DNA from: Phenylobacterium sp.
GTDB lineage: Bacteria; Pseudomonadota; Alphaproteobacteria; Caulobacterales; Caulobacteraceae
DNA length: 64,000 bases
Reading direction: 5' to 3'
NCBI RefSeq assembly: GCF_030679875.1
Contig: NZ_JAUXSP010000002.1
Location: 62,001-126,000 of the forward strand
Position numbers and translations under genes: made by a program. Each line of letters starts with the position of its first letter. The stretch's first letter is position 1. Below the pieces are notes generated by a model. The model was given only the letters and a program-made list of their open reading frames with translations. It searched no databases and was not told the origin of the DNA. This document shows positions 29,203-40,334 of this stretch, one piece after another.

Positions 29203-29739
29203 ATGGACCTTTCCAAGATCGCCATCGGCGTGAACCCGCCCTACGACGTCAACGCCATCATCGAGATCCCGCAGGGTGGTGAGCCGGTGAAGTACGAACT
29301 CGACAAGGAGTCCGGCGCGCTGATGGTCGACCGGTTCCTGCACACGGCCATGTTCTATCCGGGCAATTACGGCTTCATCCCCCACACCCTGTCGGAAGAC
29401 GGCGATCCGATGGACGTGATGGTGGTGGGCCCGACCCCGGTGGTCCCCGGCGCGATCATCCGTTGCCGCCCGGTAGGCACCCTGATGATGACCGATGAGG
29501 CCGGCGCCGACGAGAAGGTTCTGGCCGTGCCGGTGGACCAGCTGCACCCCTTCTATACCGGCGTCGAATCCTGGCGCGGCCTGCCCACCATCCTCACCGA
29601 GCAGATCGCCCACTTCTTCAAGCACTATAAGGATCTGGAGAAGGGCAAGAGCGTCGACATCGTCCGCTGGGCCGATCCTGACGAAACCGCCGCCCTGATC
29701 CGCGCCGGCATCGAGCGGGCGCAGAACACCAAGACGTAG
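29203..29739 (+). CDS. ppa: Inorganic pyrophosphatase (family I)
   Basis: 178 residues, the normal length for the bacterial soluble enzyme, which hydrolyses pyrophosphate to drive biosynthesis. Landmarks are VNAIIEIPQGGEPVKYELDK, FYPGNYGFIPHT, and DGDPMDVMV, whose three Asp residues bind the activating metal. The ATG at 29203 is preferred to an upstream one at 29155 because it gives the family N-terminus MDLSKIAIG. The gene stands alone on the plus strand between trmB and rimP. Confidence 0.95.
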   Translation: MDLSKIAIGVNPPYDVNAIIEIPQGGEPVKYELDKESGALMVDRFLHTAMFYPGNYGFIPHTLSEDGDPMDVMVVGPTPVVPGAIIRCRPVGTLMMTDEAGADEKVLAVPVDQLHPFYTGVESWRGLPTILTEQIAHFFKHYKDLEKGKSVDIVRWADPDETAALIRAGIERAQNTKT

Positions 29740-29762
29740 CGGTCGACGGTCGGTCGATTTTC

Positions 29763-29793
29763 GGGGCGGTCGGTGCGCTGGCCGCCCCTTTTT
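29763..29793 (+). terminator. Rho-independent terminator of ppa
   Basis: 7-bp stem GGGGCGG (29763-29769) / CCGCCCC (29782-29788) followed by five T residues, 24 bases after the ppa stop. Confidence 0.85.
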
Positions 29794-29805
29794 CGTGCGT
29801 GATGT

Positions 29806-30483
29806 TCAGGCTCGGACAAAATCCAGAAAGACTGGGGCGCAGTCGCCCAGCCGCTTTTCCTCATAGCGGGTGGTGATGTGGTCGGCCGGCGGGACCCGCC
29901 AGTCATCCGCACCCTCGGCGGTCCAGGAAAAGTGCGGGCTGGCCAGGAACCGCTCCAGGGTCCAGTCGGCGTAATCGGCCCAATCGGTGGCGAAGCGCAG
30001 GCGCCCGCCGGTCTTCATCAGCCGGGCCAGGTCCTCGATCAGCTCGGCCTGCACCAGGCGGCGCTTGTTGTGCCGGGCCTTGGGCCAGGGGTCGGGAAAC
30101 AGGATGAAGACCCGATCCAGGCAGGCGTCCGGCATCCGCCCCATCAGATCTCGGACATCGCCATCGTGCAGCCGGAGATTGGCCAGACCCTGCTCGTCGA
30201 TGTGTCGCAGGGCGCTGGCCACCCCGTTCTGAAAGGGCTCGGCGCCGAGGATCAGGGTCTCGGGCGCGCGAGCGGCCTGGGCGGCCATGTGCTCGCCGCC
30301 GCCAAAACCGATCTCCATCCAGACCTGCGCGGCGTCCGGCTGCAGCGTCAGGGGCTCAAACGACGCCTGCGGACAGCGAATCTGGGGCAGCAGGCTGTCC
30401 ATCAGGGCGGCCTGCCGCGGCTTGATCGGGCGCGACTTGATGCGCCCGAAGGAGCGCATCGGGGGATGAGTGTCTGACGTCAT
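29806..30483 (-). CDS. trmB: tRNA (guanine-N7-)-methyltransferase
   Basis: 225 residues. TrmB makes m7G46 in tRNA using SAM. MEIGFGGGEHMA is the SAM-binding loop, FILFPDPWPKARHNKRRLVQ is the catalytic signature, and GGRLRFATDWADYADW and TRYEEKRL follow as in the family. It lies 62 bases after metK on the same strand, so the SAM-making and SAM-using genes are probably co-transcribed, with a hairpin between them. Confidence 0.95.
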   Translation of the reverse strand: MTSDTHPPMRSFGRIKSRPIKPRQAALMDSLLPQIRCPQASFEPLTLQPDAAQVWMEIGFGGGEHMAAQAARAPETLILGAEPFQNGVASALRHIDEQGLANLRLHDGDVRDLMGRMPDACLDRVFILFPDPWPKARHNKRRLVQAELIEDLARLMKTGGRLRFATDWADYADWTLERFLASPHFSWTAEGADDWRVPPADHITTRYEEKRLGDCAPVFLDFVRA

Positions 30484-30498
30484 GTCGGGGAAGCTCTA

Positions 30499-30538
30499 GA
30501 CCGGCGCACAGCCCCTGTCGTGGGGCGGCGCGCCGGTC
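30499..30538 (-). promoter_or_regulatory. Two-part hairpin between metK and trmB
   Basis: A 9-bp outer stem GACCGGCGC (30499-30507) / GCGCCGGTC (30530-30538) encloses a 5-bp inner stem GCCCC / GGGGC (30511-30515, 30522-30526) with symmetric 3-base internal loops. No T run follows, so it is not an intrinsic terminator. It ends 15 bases before the trmB start and could act in mRNA processing or differential expression. Confidence 0.45.
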
Positions 30539-30545
30539 CTGAGGT

Positions 30546-31766
<1,221 letters not shown>

Positions 31767-31825
31767 AATGGGGCTCCGGTCAGGCGACGGCGGCCGCGCG
31801 CGCGGCGGGCCGGAAACTTGCCGGC

Positions 31826-31854
31826 AACCCTATAAAGAAATCCTTATATCCCGC
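31826..31854 (-). promoter_or_regulatory. metK promoter with an internal AT-rich inverted repeat (operator candidate)
   Basis: On the minus strand TTGCGG and TATAGG are separated by 16 bases. The spacer and its edge contain the near-palindrome ATAAGGATTTCTTTAT (31847-31832), arms matching in six of seven positions. AT-rich sequence is rare in this chromosome. Placement inside the promoter is typical of a repressor site, and the XRE regulator is encoded immediately upstream; the pairing is inference. Confidence 0.5.
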
Positions 31855-31865
31855 AAGCGGCGCGG

Positions 31866-32315
31866 TCAGACTTCTTCGAGGCTGACCTGCTCAGCCTCTT
31901 CCAACTCGGCCTCCTCGGCCATGGTCCGCACCAGATCCAGCAGACGTCGGCGTACAGGCGCCCGGCGCACCCGGGGAAACAGGGTTGCAAGCTCCATCCC
32001 CTCAGGGGTCATCAGGAAGTCATGGACGGTGTCGCGCCCCTCGTCGTCTTCGCCGGTCCCCGCCGTCGGATCGCCGAGCCCTTCATAGAAATAGGCGACG
32101 GAGGTTTTCAGCGCCCGAGCCATTTCCCAGAGCTTGGAGGCGCTGACCCGATTGGCGGCGCGCTCGTACTTCTGCACCTGCTGAAAGGTCAGGCCGATGG
32201 ATTCGGCCAGTCGTTCCTGGCTGACCCCAAGCTCCTTGCGGCGCAGGCGAATGCGCAGGCCTACGTGCCGGTCCACCGGATTGGGCGCGCGGTCCTGATC
32301 GAGGTCCTTTGTCAT
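31866..32315 (-). CDS. XRE family transcriptional regulator upstream of metK
   Basis: 149 residues. The N-terminal helix-turn-helix is VGLRIRLRRKELGVSQERLAESIGLTFQQVQKYERAANRVSASKLWEMARAL (Cro/C1 type; residues about 17-70). The rest is acidic and helical, with no recognised sensor domain. Its place between lnt and metK is widely kept in alphaproteobacteria. ATG 32315 has AAGG seven bases before it and is preferred to one two codons upstream. Regulation of metK is plausible but not shown. Confidence 0.88.
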   Translation of the reverse strand: MTKDLDQDRAPNPVDRHVGLRIRLRRKELGVSQERLAESIGLTFQQVQKYERAANRVSASKLWEMARALKTSVAYFYEGLGDPTAGTGEDDEGRDTVHDFLMTPEGMELATLFPRVRRAPVRRRLLDLVRTMAEEAELEEAEQVSLEEV

Positions 32316-32376
32316 CCCCATCCCTTAGACGAACGGCGCATTACTCGCAAAAGCACCTTGGCTTTGGGGGCCGAGA

Positions 32377-33975
32377 TCAGCGCCGACGAATCCATGAGGT
32401 GACCGCAATCGCCCCTGAAACGAGCAGCATGATGGCGAACGGCAGATTTCCCAGGCGGGAAAACAGGGTCGGCCCATCCGGCGGCGGCAGCGGCGCGTCG
32501 ATCACGCCGCGCCGGCCCTGGCTCATCCAGGCCCCAGGCTGCAACCGCCCGCGGGAATCGATCACCCCGGAGACCCCGGTCGGGGTCGAGCGCACCAGGG
32601 GCAGGCCCTCCTCGATGGCGCGGTAGCTGGACAGGTTCAGGTGTTGCCAAGGGCCGCTGGTGGCGCCGAACCAGGCGTCGTTGGAGATATTGAGGATCCA
32701 CTCGGCCCGGATGCCCCCGCGGGCTGCGCCCTGGCCGGTGAAGCGGGGGAACAGCGCCTCGTAGCAGATCAGGGGCTGCACCGGCGGCAGGCCCGGCAGG
32801 GTCAGGGGCTGCGGCGGCGGCCCGGCGGTGAAGTCGGCGGGCATGTTGACGAGGCTGCGCAGGCCAAGGCGGGTCATGGTCTCGCCCAGGGGGAGGTACT
32901 CGCCAAAGGGGACCAGACGATGCTTGTCATAGATGCCCACCACCTCCAGCCCCGACGCCTCCATGCGCTGGAAGGCGACCAGCGTGTTGAAATAGTCCAG
33001 CGCGCCATCCTGGCCCAAGCCCACCCGGTTGGCGCCCAGCATGAGCACCTGACCCGGGGCGAAGGTCTGCGCCAGGACGACGGGATAGGGTTCACCGGGC
33101 GCCAGCAGATCGTCGATCACGGCGGGAAGGGCGCCCTCGGGCCAGATCACCAGATCTGGCCGCCGTGGCGCAGGCAGGGCGCTCAGGCGGACATAGTCGT
33201 CAAAGATGAGGTCAAGATTCTCCGGTCGCCACTTGGTCTTCTGGTCGACGTCGGCCTGGACGATGCGGATCAGGGGCGCGGTGTCCCGGGGCTCAGGGGC
33301 CGTGGCCAGCCGCCAGGCGCCGCCCCCGTAGAGTCCGGCCAGGACGGCGACGGCCGCCGCGCCCACGGCCATGGCCTGGCGGCGGGGCAGGCCCGGCAGG
33401 ACGCCCGGGCTGGCGGCCAGGGCCAGGGTGATCCAGGTCAGGCCATAGGCGCCGACCAGGGCGGCGGCCTGTGACGGCGCCCCGCCGGCCCGCCAGGCTT
33501 CACCGGGCAGGTTCCAGGGAAAGCCGGTGAAGATGTGGCCCCGGACGAACTCGGCCAGGGCCAGGGCGCCGGCGAACACCAGCAACCGCGCCGGTCCCCG
33601 CGGTCTGGCGAGACGATAGAGCCACAGTCCGCCGCCCCAGAAGAGGGCCAGGCCGCCGGCCAGGAAGACGAGGGCGAAGGGCGCCATCCAGCCGTGGGCC
33701 GCGGCGTCCACCAGGAAGGCCTCGGTCACCCACCAGACACTGAGGGCGAAATAGCCCAGCCCCGCCAGCCAGCCCCGGAAAAAGGCCGCGGCGAGCGGCC
33801 GGGCGGGGGTCGCCTGATCGGCCAGCCGCAACAGGATGGCGAAGCCCAGCAGACCCGGGAGAACGCCGAACGGCGGATGGGCCAGGGCCACCGCCAGGCC
33901 GGCGAGCAGGGCCAGGAGCGCCCGCCCCGCAGAATGGCTCTCCAGGCGCCGATATAGGGTCAGCAGATGCGACAA
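32377..33975 (-). CDS. lnt: Apolipoprotein N-acyltransferase
   Basis: 532 residues. Lnt adds the third acyl chain to lipoproteins in the inner membrane. The N-terminal 210 residues hold about six or seven membrane helices. The nitrilase-like periplasmic domain shows the catalytic triad: Glu in VIWPEGALPAV, Lys in YDKHRLVPFGEY and Cys in LICYEALFPRF. A last hydrophobic helix is at the C-terminus. It is six bases after corC in the same operon. Confidence 0.95.
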   Translation of the reverse strand: MSHLLTLYRRLESHSAGRALLALLAGLAVALAHPPFGVLPGLLGFAILLRLADQATPARPLAAAFFRGWLAGLGYFALSVWWVTEAFLVDAAAHGWMAPFALVFLAGGLALFWGGGLWLYRLARPRGPARLLVFAGALALAEFVRGHIFTGFPWNLPGEAWRAGGAPSQAAALVGAYGLTWITLALAASPGVLPGLPRRQAMAVGAAAVAVLAGLYGGGAWRLATAPEPRDTAPLIRIVQADVDQKTKWRPENLDLIFDDYVRLSALPAPRRPDLVIWPEGALPAVIDDLLAPGEPYPVVLAQTFAPGQVLMLGANRVGLGQDGALDYFNTLVAFQRMEASGLEVVGIYDKHRLVPFGEYLPLGETMTRLGLRSLVNMPADFTAGPPPQPLTLPGLPPVQPLICYEALFPRFTGQGAARGGIRAEWILNISNDAWFGATSGPWQHLNLSSYRAIEEGLPLVRSTPTGVSGVIDSRGRLQPGAWMSQGRRGVIDAPLPPPDGPTLFSRLGNLPFAIMLLVSGAIAVTSWIRRR

Positions 33976-33981
33976 CGCCGG

Positions 33982-34896
33982 TCAGCCGGCGTCCGGCGAG
34001 GCGGTCGCGGTCGCGGTCTCTGTCGGCGAGGCGGTCGGGGTCGTGGGCGTTGGTCGCAGACGCACCCGCTTCACCCTCCGGGGGTCGGCGTCCATGACCT
34101 GCAGTTCGAACCCCGCCGGATGGGCGATCAGCTCGCCCCGCTGCGGGACCCGCCCGGCCAGGGCGGTGACGAGGCCGGCGACCGTGTCGATCTCTTCTTC
34201 CAGGTCCGGCGGCGCCAGGGCCTGGCCGACGGCGGCCTCGAGTTCCTCAAGGGGGGCCCGGGCGTCGGCTTCGAACACCCCGCCGGGACGGGAGATGATC
34301 GACTTGGCCTGGGCCACGTCGTGTTCGTCGTCGATATCGCCGACCACGGCCTCGATCAGGTCTTCCAGGGTGACGAGGCCGTCCGTGCCGCCGAACTCAT
34401 CAATGACCAGAGCCATATGGGTGCGGGCGGCCTGCATCTGCAGCAGCAGGTCGGCGGCGCGCATGGAGGCCGGCACATAGAGGGCGTCACGACGGACCCG
34501 GTGCAGAAAGGCGTCTTCGGCCTTGGGGCCGGCGCCGTTGGCCGAGAGCAGGCGGAAGACGTCCTTGACGTGAACCACGCCCACCGGATCATCCAGGGTC
34601 TCCCGGTAGATGGGCATCCGGGAGTGCTCAGCGTCGATGAAGCGGTCGACCACCTCGCCAAAGGGGGTGGTCAGTTCGACGGCGACGATGTCGGCCCGGG
34701 GCGTCATCACATCGTCGACCCGCAGGGACTGGAAGGCTACGGCCTGCCGCACCATGCGGTTTTCAGGTTCGGCGGGACTGGCCGCCTGTTCAGGGGTCGA
34801 GCCATTGCGGCCGAACCGTTTCAGAATGGCCCGAAACCCGGTCCCCTGTCGGGGGGGCTCGGGCTCGGGCGGACTTCGATCTTCCGAGCTAGTCAT
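33982..34896 (-). CDS. CorC/HlyC-type CBS-domain protein
   Basis: 304 residues, without the membrane DUF21 domain. Two CBS domains (about residues 55-110 and 115-175, with VDDVMTPRADIVAV and HMALVIDEFGGTDGLVTLEDLIEAVVGDI) bind adenine nucleotides, and a CorC_HlyC (transporter-associated) domain follows at about 195-285. The C-terminal tail is a run of Thr/Ala/Pro repeats. Family members affect magnesium/cobalt efflux. The start at 34896 overlaps the ybeY stop by eight bases. Confidence 0.9.
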   Translation of the reverse strand: MTSSEDRSPPEPEPPRQGTGFRAILKRFGRNGSTPEQAASPAEPENRMVRQAVAFQSLRVDDVMTPRADIVAVELTTPFGEVVDRFIDAEHSRMPIYRETLDDPVGVVHVKDVFRLLSANGAGPKAEDAFLHRVRRDALYVPASMRAADLLLQMQAARTHMALVIDEFGGTDGLVTLEDLIEAVVGDIDDEHDVAQAKSIISRPGGVFEADARAPLEELEAAVGQALAPPDLEEEIDTVAGLVTALAGRVPQRGELIAHPAGFELQVMDADPRRVKRVRLRPTPTTPTASPTETATATASPDAG

Positions 34897-35374
34897 GGTC
34901 TCCCTGTTCGGCCGCATAGGGATCTGGAACGCCCAGGCCGGCGAGAATTCGCCGCTCCAGGCCCTCCATGTCGGCGGCCTCGTCCTCGTTCATATGGTCA
35001 TAGCCTACAAGATGCAGGACCCCGTGCGCCACCAGGTGCTGCAAATGGTCGGCCAGGGATTTGTTCTGCTGCTCGGCTTCCCGGGCGCAAACCCCATAGG
35101 CCAGGGCCAGGTCGCCCAGAAAACCCTCAGGATTCTGCGCCGCCGGGAAGGACAGCACATTGGTCGGCCCCGCCTTGCGGCGATATTCGGCGTTCAGATC
35201 GGCCACCGCCTCGTCATCGGTCAACATGACCGCCACCAGGCCAGAGTCGGCGCCTGCGTCCTTAGGCCGCGCCTGTGCGCCGTCCAGGGCGGCCAGGGCG
35301 GCGGCCCGCACCAGGATGACGGCGTCGGGCAAGGCCTCGGCCCAGGCGTCGTCCTCGATCTCGATATCGATCAA
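34889..35374 (-). CDS. ybeY: Endoribonuclease YbeY
   Basis: 161 residues. YbeY is a zinc-dependent RNase for 16S rRNA 3'-end maturation and ribosome quality control. The metal motif is HGVLHLVGYDH (three His). VLSFP and the loop NAEYRRKAGPTNVLSFP are also typical. It overlaps phoH upstream by four bases and corC downstream by eight. Confidence 0.95.
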   Translation of the reverse strand: MIDIEIEDDAWAEALPDAVILVRAAALAALDGAQARPKDAGADSGLVAVMLTDDEAVADLNAEYRRKAGPTNVLSFPAAQNPEGFLGDLALAYGVCAREAEQQNKSLADHLQHLVAHGVLHLVGYDHMNEDEAADMEGLERRILAGLGVPDPYAAEQGDHD

Positions 35375-36320
35375 TCGGGTCGTCCGTTCATGGCCGCGTC
35401 CGCCTCATAGGCTCGCACGATACGCTCCACCAGCGGGTGACGCACCACGTCCTCGGCGGCGAACCGCGCCACCCCCACGCCTTCGACGCCGTCGAGCAGG
35501 CTGACCGCATGGGCCAGGCCAGAATCCCGGACGTTGGCCAGGTCAACCTGACTGGGATCGCCGGTCACCGCCATGCGGGCTCCTTCCCCCAGGCGGGTCA
35601 GGACCATTTTCATCTGCAGGCGGGTGGCGTTCTGCGCCTCATCGACGATGACAAAGGCCTGGGACAGGGTGCGGCCGCGCATGAAGGCGATGGGGGCCAG
35701 TTCGATCTCGCCCTTTTCCCGGCGGCGGCGGAACTGGTCCACGCCCATGATGTCAGTGAGCGCCTCCCAGACCGGCGCCATATAGGGATCGACCTTCTCC
35801 GACAGATCCCCGGGCAGGAAGCCCAGGCGCTCGCCGGCCTCGACGGCCGGGCGGCTGACGATCAGCCGGTCAACCTCGCCCCGCAGCAGCAGGCCCGCCC
35901 CATGGGCGACCGCCAGAAAGGTCTTGCCGGTGCCGGCCGGACCCAGGCCAAAGACCAGGGGGTGATCTGAGAGCGCCTTCAGATAGCGCGCCTGGGCGGG
36001 CGTCTTCGGCGCTACCTGGCCGCGGCGTCCCACGGGCAGGCCGCCGGGCGCTGCGCCCGAGCCGGTGCGGGCCTGGCCGATGGCGACGCGGACGTCGGCC
36101 TCGTTGATATCCAGCCCCTGGTCGGCGCGGCTGGCCAGGGACTGGATGGCGCGCTTGGCCATGCCCCGGGACTTGGCGTCGCCGCTGAGTTGCACGCCGC
36201 CGCCCGGCGTCTCCACCAGGACCCCGAAGGCGTCCTCCAGCAGGGCGGCGTGGCGGCTATTGGTTCCACTGACGGCGCGGGCGGCGACATCCGTCAGGAC
36301 GATGAATTCCGGGGCGCGGC

Positions 36321-36324
<4 letters not shown>
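35371..36324 (-). CDS. PhoH family ATPase
   Basis: 317 residues, cytoplasmic P-loop ATPase. The Walker A is [16 protein letters not shown] and Walker B is [11 protein letters not shown], with [19 protein letters not shown] after it as in helicase superfamily 1 relatives. A KH-like N-terminal region precedes them. PhoH and YbeY are paired in most bacteria and linked to RNA metabolism. Overlaps miaB and ybeY by four bases each, so it is translated by coupling. Confidence 0.93.
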
Positions 36325-37694
<1,370 letters not shown>

Positions 37695-37778
37695 GCTGGC
37701 CTTATGGGGTCGCAGGGCGAGGGGTTCAAGCGGTTCGCGCCGGCCGCGAACCTGCGCCGCGGGCCCAAGCCTTGCCGC

Positions 37779-38186
37779 CTAGTCCTCCAGCGGCATGCCG
37801 TAGAGCTCGAGCCGGTGATCCACCAGCCGGTAGCCGAGCTTGCGGGCGATGGCCTCCTGCAGGGCCTCGATCTCCGGATCGACGAACTCCACCACCTTGC
37901 CGGTCTTCATGTCGATCAGGTGGTCGTGGTGGTGGTCGGTGGCCTCCTCGTAGCGGGAGCGCCCGTCGCGGAAGTCGTGCCGGGCGATGATGCCGGCCTC
38001 CTCGAACAGGCGCACGGTCCGGTAGACGGTGGCGATGGAGATGTGCGGATCGACCTGGTGGGCGCGCCGGTACAGCTCTTCCACGTCGGGGTGGTCATCG
38101 GCGGCCGACAGCACGCGAGCGATCACGCGACGCTGCTCGGTCATGCGCATCCCTTTTTCGATGCAGAGATTTTCGATCCGATCCAC
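37779..38186 (-). CDS. fur: Fur family metal-dependent regulator
   Basis: 135 residues. The DNA-binding half has GMRMTEQRRVIARVLSAADDHPDVEELYRRA and ISIATVYRTVRLFEEAGII. The regulatory half has the metal site RSRYEEATDHHHDHLIDMKTGKVVEF. The C-terminal CxxC pairs of many Fur proteins are absent; only one Cys exists. This form is usual in alphaproteobacteria, where it may sense iron (Fur) or manganese (Mur). GTG start with GAGGAGG six bases upstream. Confidence 0.9.
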   Translation of the reverse strand: MDRIENLCIEKGMRMTEQRRVIARVLSAADDHPDVEELYRRAHQVDPHISIATVYRTVRLFEEAGIIARHDFRDGRSRYEEATDHHHDHLIDMKTGKVVEFVDPEIEALQEAIARKLGYRLVDHRLELYGMPLED

Positions 38187-38222
38187 GCCGGTCCTCCTCG
38201 TCGCTGAACCTAAAGAATAGGT

Positions 38223-38675
38223 CTAAGGGTGCTCGCTGTTAAGATCGAGCCTCATCAACAGGGCGTCGATTTGCCGGCCGCCCCGATCGTAGTAGTTGCG
38301 CCGCCGCCCCACCTGCAGGAAGCCGCTGGCCTCATAGAGGGCGATGGCGCCGGGATTGTCCTCGCCCACCTCCAGCACCAGACTGAGCGCGCCACCCTGG
38401 CGGGCGAGACCTGCGGCGGCCACCACCAAGGCCGCGCCGACGCCGCGGCGCCTGGCCTCCGGCGCCACGGCCAGGGTCAGGATCTCGGCCTCCTCGAACA
38501 GGATCCGCGACATCACCATGCCGAGCGGCGCCTCGTCCTGCGCCATCACCGCATAGGCGCCAGCGCCGCCGATCAGGGCGGCGATGTCCTGGGCGCTCCA
38601 GGGCTTGTCGAAGGCCTGGGCGTGCAGATCGGCCAGGGTCTGGGCGGCCTCGGGACCGGCGGGGCTGAGCCTCAT
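38223..38675 (-). CDS. rimI: Ribosomal protein S18-alanine N-acetyltransferase (GNAT)
   Basis: 150 residues. GNAT fold: EILTLAVAPEARRRGVGAALV is the acetyl-CoA binding motif A and EDNPGAIALYEASGFLQVGRRRNYY motif B, matching RimI. DKPWSAQDIAALI at the N-terminus is also typical. It overlaps tsaB by four bases, the usual tsaB-rimI pairing. Confidence 0.92.
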   Translation of the reverse strand: MRLSPAGPEAAQTLADLHAQAFDKPWSAQDIAALIGGAGAYAVMAQDEAPLGMVMSRILFEEAEILTLAVAPEARRRGVGAALVVAAAGLARQGGALSLVLEVGEDNPGAIALYEASGFLQVGRRRNYYDRGGRQIDALLMRLDLNSEHP

Positions 38676-39331
38676 GCCATGTCCGGCCCCGGCGCGCCGC
38701 CGGGCAGGCGGGCGTCGGGCGCCCGCAGATAGAGGGGTCGAGGGGATGGCGGGTTGGACGTGGCCGAGGCCAGTCGGGCCACCGCGGCCGGATCGCAGGC
38801 TGGCGCGGGGACCAGGCGGACGCCCGGCATGAGGTCGGCCAGCAGGGCGCCGCCGCTGCCGACCAGGACGGCCTGGCGGCCCCCCGACAGTTCGGCCACC
38901 CGGGCCGCGGCGATCTCGATGGGAAGGGCGTCCGCCGCCATCAGGGATCGGCCCTGCGCGAAGGCCTGCAGATAGACCTGCCCCCGACGGGCGTCGATCA
39001 CGGCGAACACCAGGTCCTCGACCAGGGGCTCGGCCAGGGCCGCCAGGGTCCCGACGCCGACCACCGGTATGGCCAGAGCCGCCCCCAGCCCCTTGGCGAA
39101 GGCCAAGCCTACCCGCAGACCGGTGAAGGAGCCGGGGCCGATGGTGACGCCCACGCGATCAAGGTCTGGAAAGGTCAGTCCCGCCTCAGCCATCACCGCC
39201 TGCGTCAGCGGTGCGATGGCTTCCTGGTGCCCCCGGGCCATGGGATGGCTCATCCGGGCGCGCACAGCCTCGCCATCGAGCACGGCGGCCGAGCAGGCGT
39301 CGAGGCAGCTGTCGAGGCCAAGGGTGATCAT
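38672..39331 (-). CDS. tsaB: tRNA threonylcarbamoyladenosine biosynthesis protein TsaB
   Basis: 219 residues, non-catalytic ASKHA-fold partner of TsaD (16.5-17.6 kb). LGLDSCLDACSAAVL at the N-terminus and VGVTIGPGSFTGLRVGLAFAKGL are family signatures. The C-terminal half is shortened and variable, as usual. Translationally coupled to rimI. Confidence 0.93.
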   Translation of the reverse strand: MITLGLDSCLDACSAAVLDGEAVRARMSHPMARGHQEAIAPLTQAVMAEAGLTFPDLDRVGVTIGPGSFTGLRVGLAFAKGLGAALAIPVVGVGTLAALAEPLVEDLVFAVIDARRGQVYLQAFAQGRSLMAADALPIEIAAARVAELSGGRQAVLVGSGGALLADLMPGVRLVPAPACDPAAVARLASATSNPPSPRPLYLRAPDARLPGGAPGPDMA

Positions 39332-39448
39332 GGGCGGGCGCTATCAGGCTGCGGCGAAATTGGAAAGCTCGCGGCGGTCAGCCGATCGGCGTCGGGGAAC
39401 GGGGCTCGCGTCCAGGTGTTGCCTCGTCTCCAACCTCCGGGAGCGCCC

Positions 39449-39658
39449 ATGGACACTCTAGAGCCCAACACCGCCGCCATCAGTCTCCGGGTCAGGGAGT
39501 CTCGATTTGTCGCCAAGGTGAAGGTCACGCCAGCCGGGTTGCTCGCCATCGGCGGTCTGGTTTCAGGAATCCTGTTGTCGACGTCGGTCCTCGTATGGAC
39601 CGCCACCAGCGTCGCGCGCCGTCGGCCGTTGACGTCAGCGATCCTGGCCAAGCGCTAG
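39449..39658 (+). CDS. Small single-pass membrane protein
   Basis: 69 residues. After a charged N-terminus (MDTLEPNTAAISLRVRESR) one hydrophobic helix spans about residues 30-52 (LLAIGGLVSGILLSTSVLVW), followed by a basic tail RRRPLTSAILAKR. GGGAG lies five bases before the ATG. No family recognised. It is the only plus-strand gene between 30 and 49 kb, divergent from tsaB and converging on the NifU-like gene. Confidence 0.65.
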   Translation: MDTLEPNTAAISLRVRESRFVAKVKVTPAGLLAIGGLVSGILLSTSVLVWTATSVARRRPLTSAILAKR

Positions 39659-39696
39659 GCGCCGGGGCTTCCCTAGGGGGTCTGTTCGACTCGGGC

Positions 39697-40269
39697 CTAG
39701 AGGGTCTGTTCGACCCGGGTGACCTCGGGGACATAGTGCTTGAGCATGTTCTCCACCCCGGACTTCAGGGTCGCGGTGGACGAGGGGCAGCCGGCGCAGG
39801 CGCCCTTCATGTGCAGCCAGACGACGCCGGTATCGGCTTCGAAGCGGGAAAAGACGATGTCGCCGCCGTCCTGGGCCACGGCCGGGCGGATGCGGCTGTC
39901 CAGCAGTTCCTTGATCTCGATGACGATCTGGGCGACCTCGCCCTCATAGACTTCTTCCACATCGCCGCCCTGGGCGGCGGCTTCGCCGGTGAACAGGGGC
40001 CGGCCGGAGGTGAAGTGGTCCATGATGGCCGCCAGGATCGGCGCCTTCAGGTGCGGCCAGGCCGAATGGGGATCCTTGCCCACGGTGACGAAGTCGGGGC
40101 CGAAGAAGACCCGCTGCACGCCCTCGATGTCGAACAGGTCCGCGGCCAGGGGCGAGCCCTGGGCGGCCTCCATGTCGCGGAAGTCATGGCTCCCATCGCC
40201 GGCCACGTCCCGGCCGGGCAGGAATTTCAGGACCTCGGGGTTCGGGGTGGTTTCGGTCTGGATGAACAT
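39697..40269 (-). CDS. NifU-like iron-sulfur scaffold/carrier protein
   Basis: 190 residues. An N-terminal Nfu_N domain (FIQTETTPNPEVLKFLPGR, FFGPDFVTVGK) is joined to a C-terminal NifU domain with the cluster-binding Cys pair in GACAGCPSS. Such proteins hold a 4Fe-4S cluster between subunits and pass it to target enzymes such as lipoate synthase. It follows the universal stress gene by about 65 bases. Confidence 0.92.
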   Translation of the reverse strand: MFIQTETTPNPEVLKFLPGRDVAGDGSHDFRDMEAAQGSPLAADLFDIEGVQRVFFGPDFVTVGKDPHSAWPHLKAPILAAIMDHFTSGRPLFTGEAAAQGGDVEEVYEGEVAQIVIEIKELLDSRIRPAVAQDGGDIVFSRFEADTGVVWLHMKGACAGCPSSTATLKSGVENMLKHYVPEVTRVEQTL

Positions 40270-40334
40270 GAGCCAGATGTGGCCTCTGCCGCCCCGGGAC
40301 GCAAGACCCCTGGCGCTAGTGGGGAATGGCGCCC

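Noticed and set aside
31767..31865. SAM riboswitch upstream of metK
   Set aside because: I could not fit the short leader to SAM-II or SAM/SAH consensus cores; the visible signal is a DNA palindrome in a promoter.
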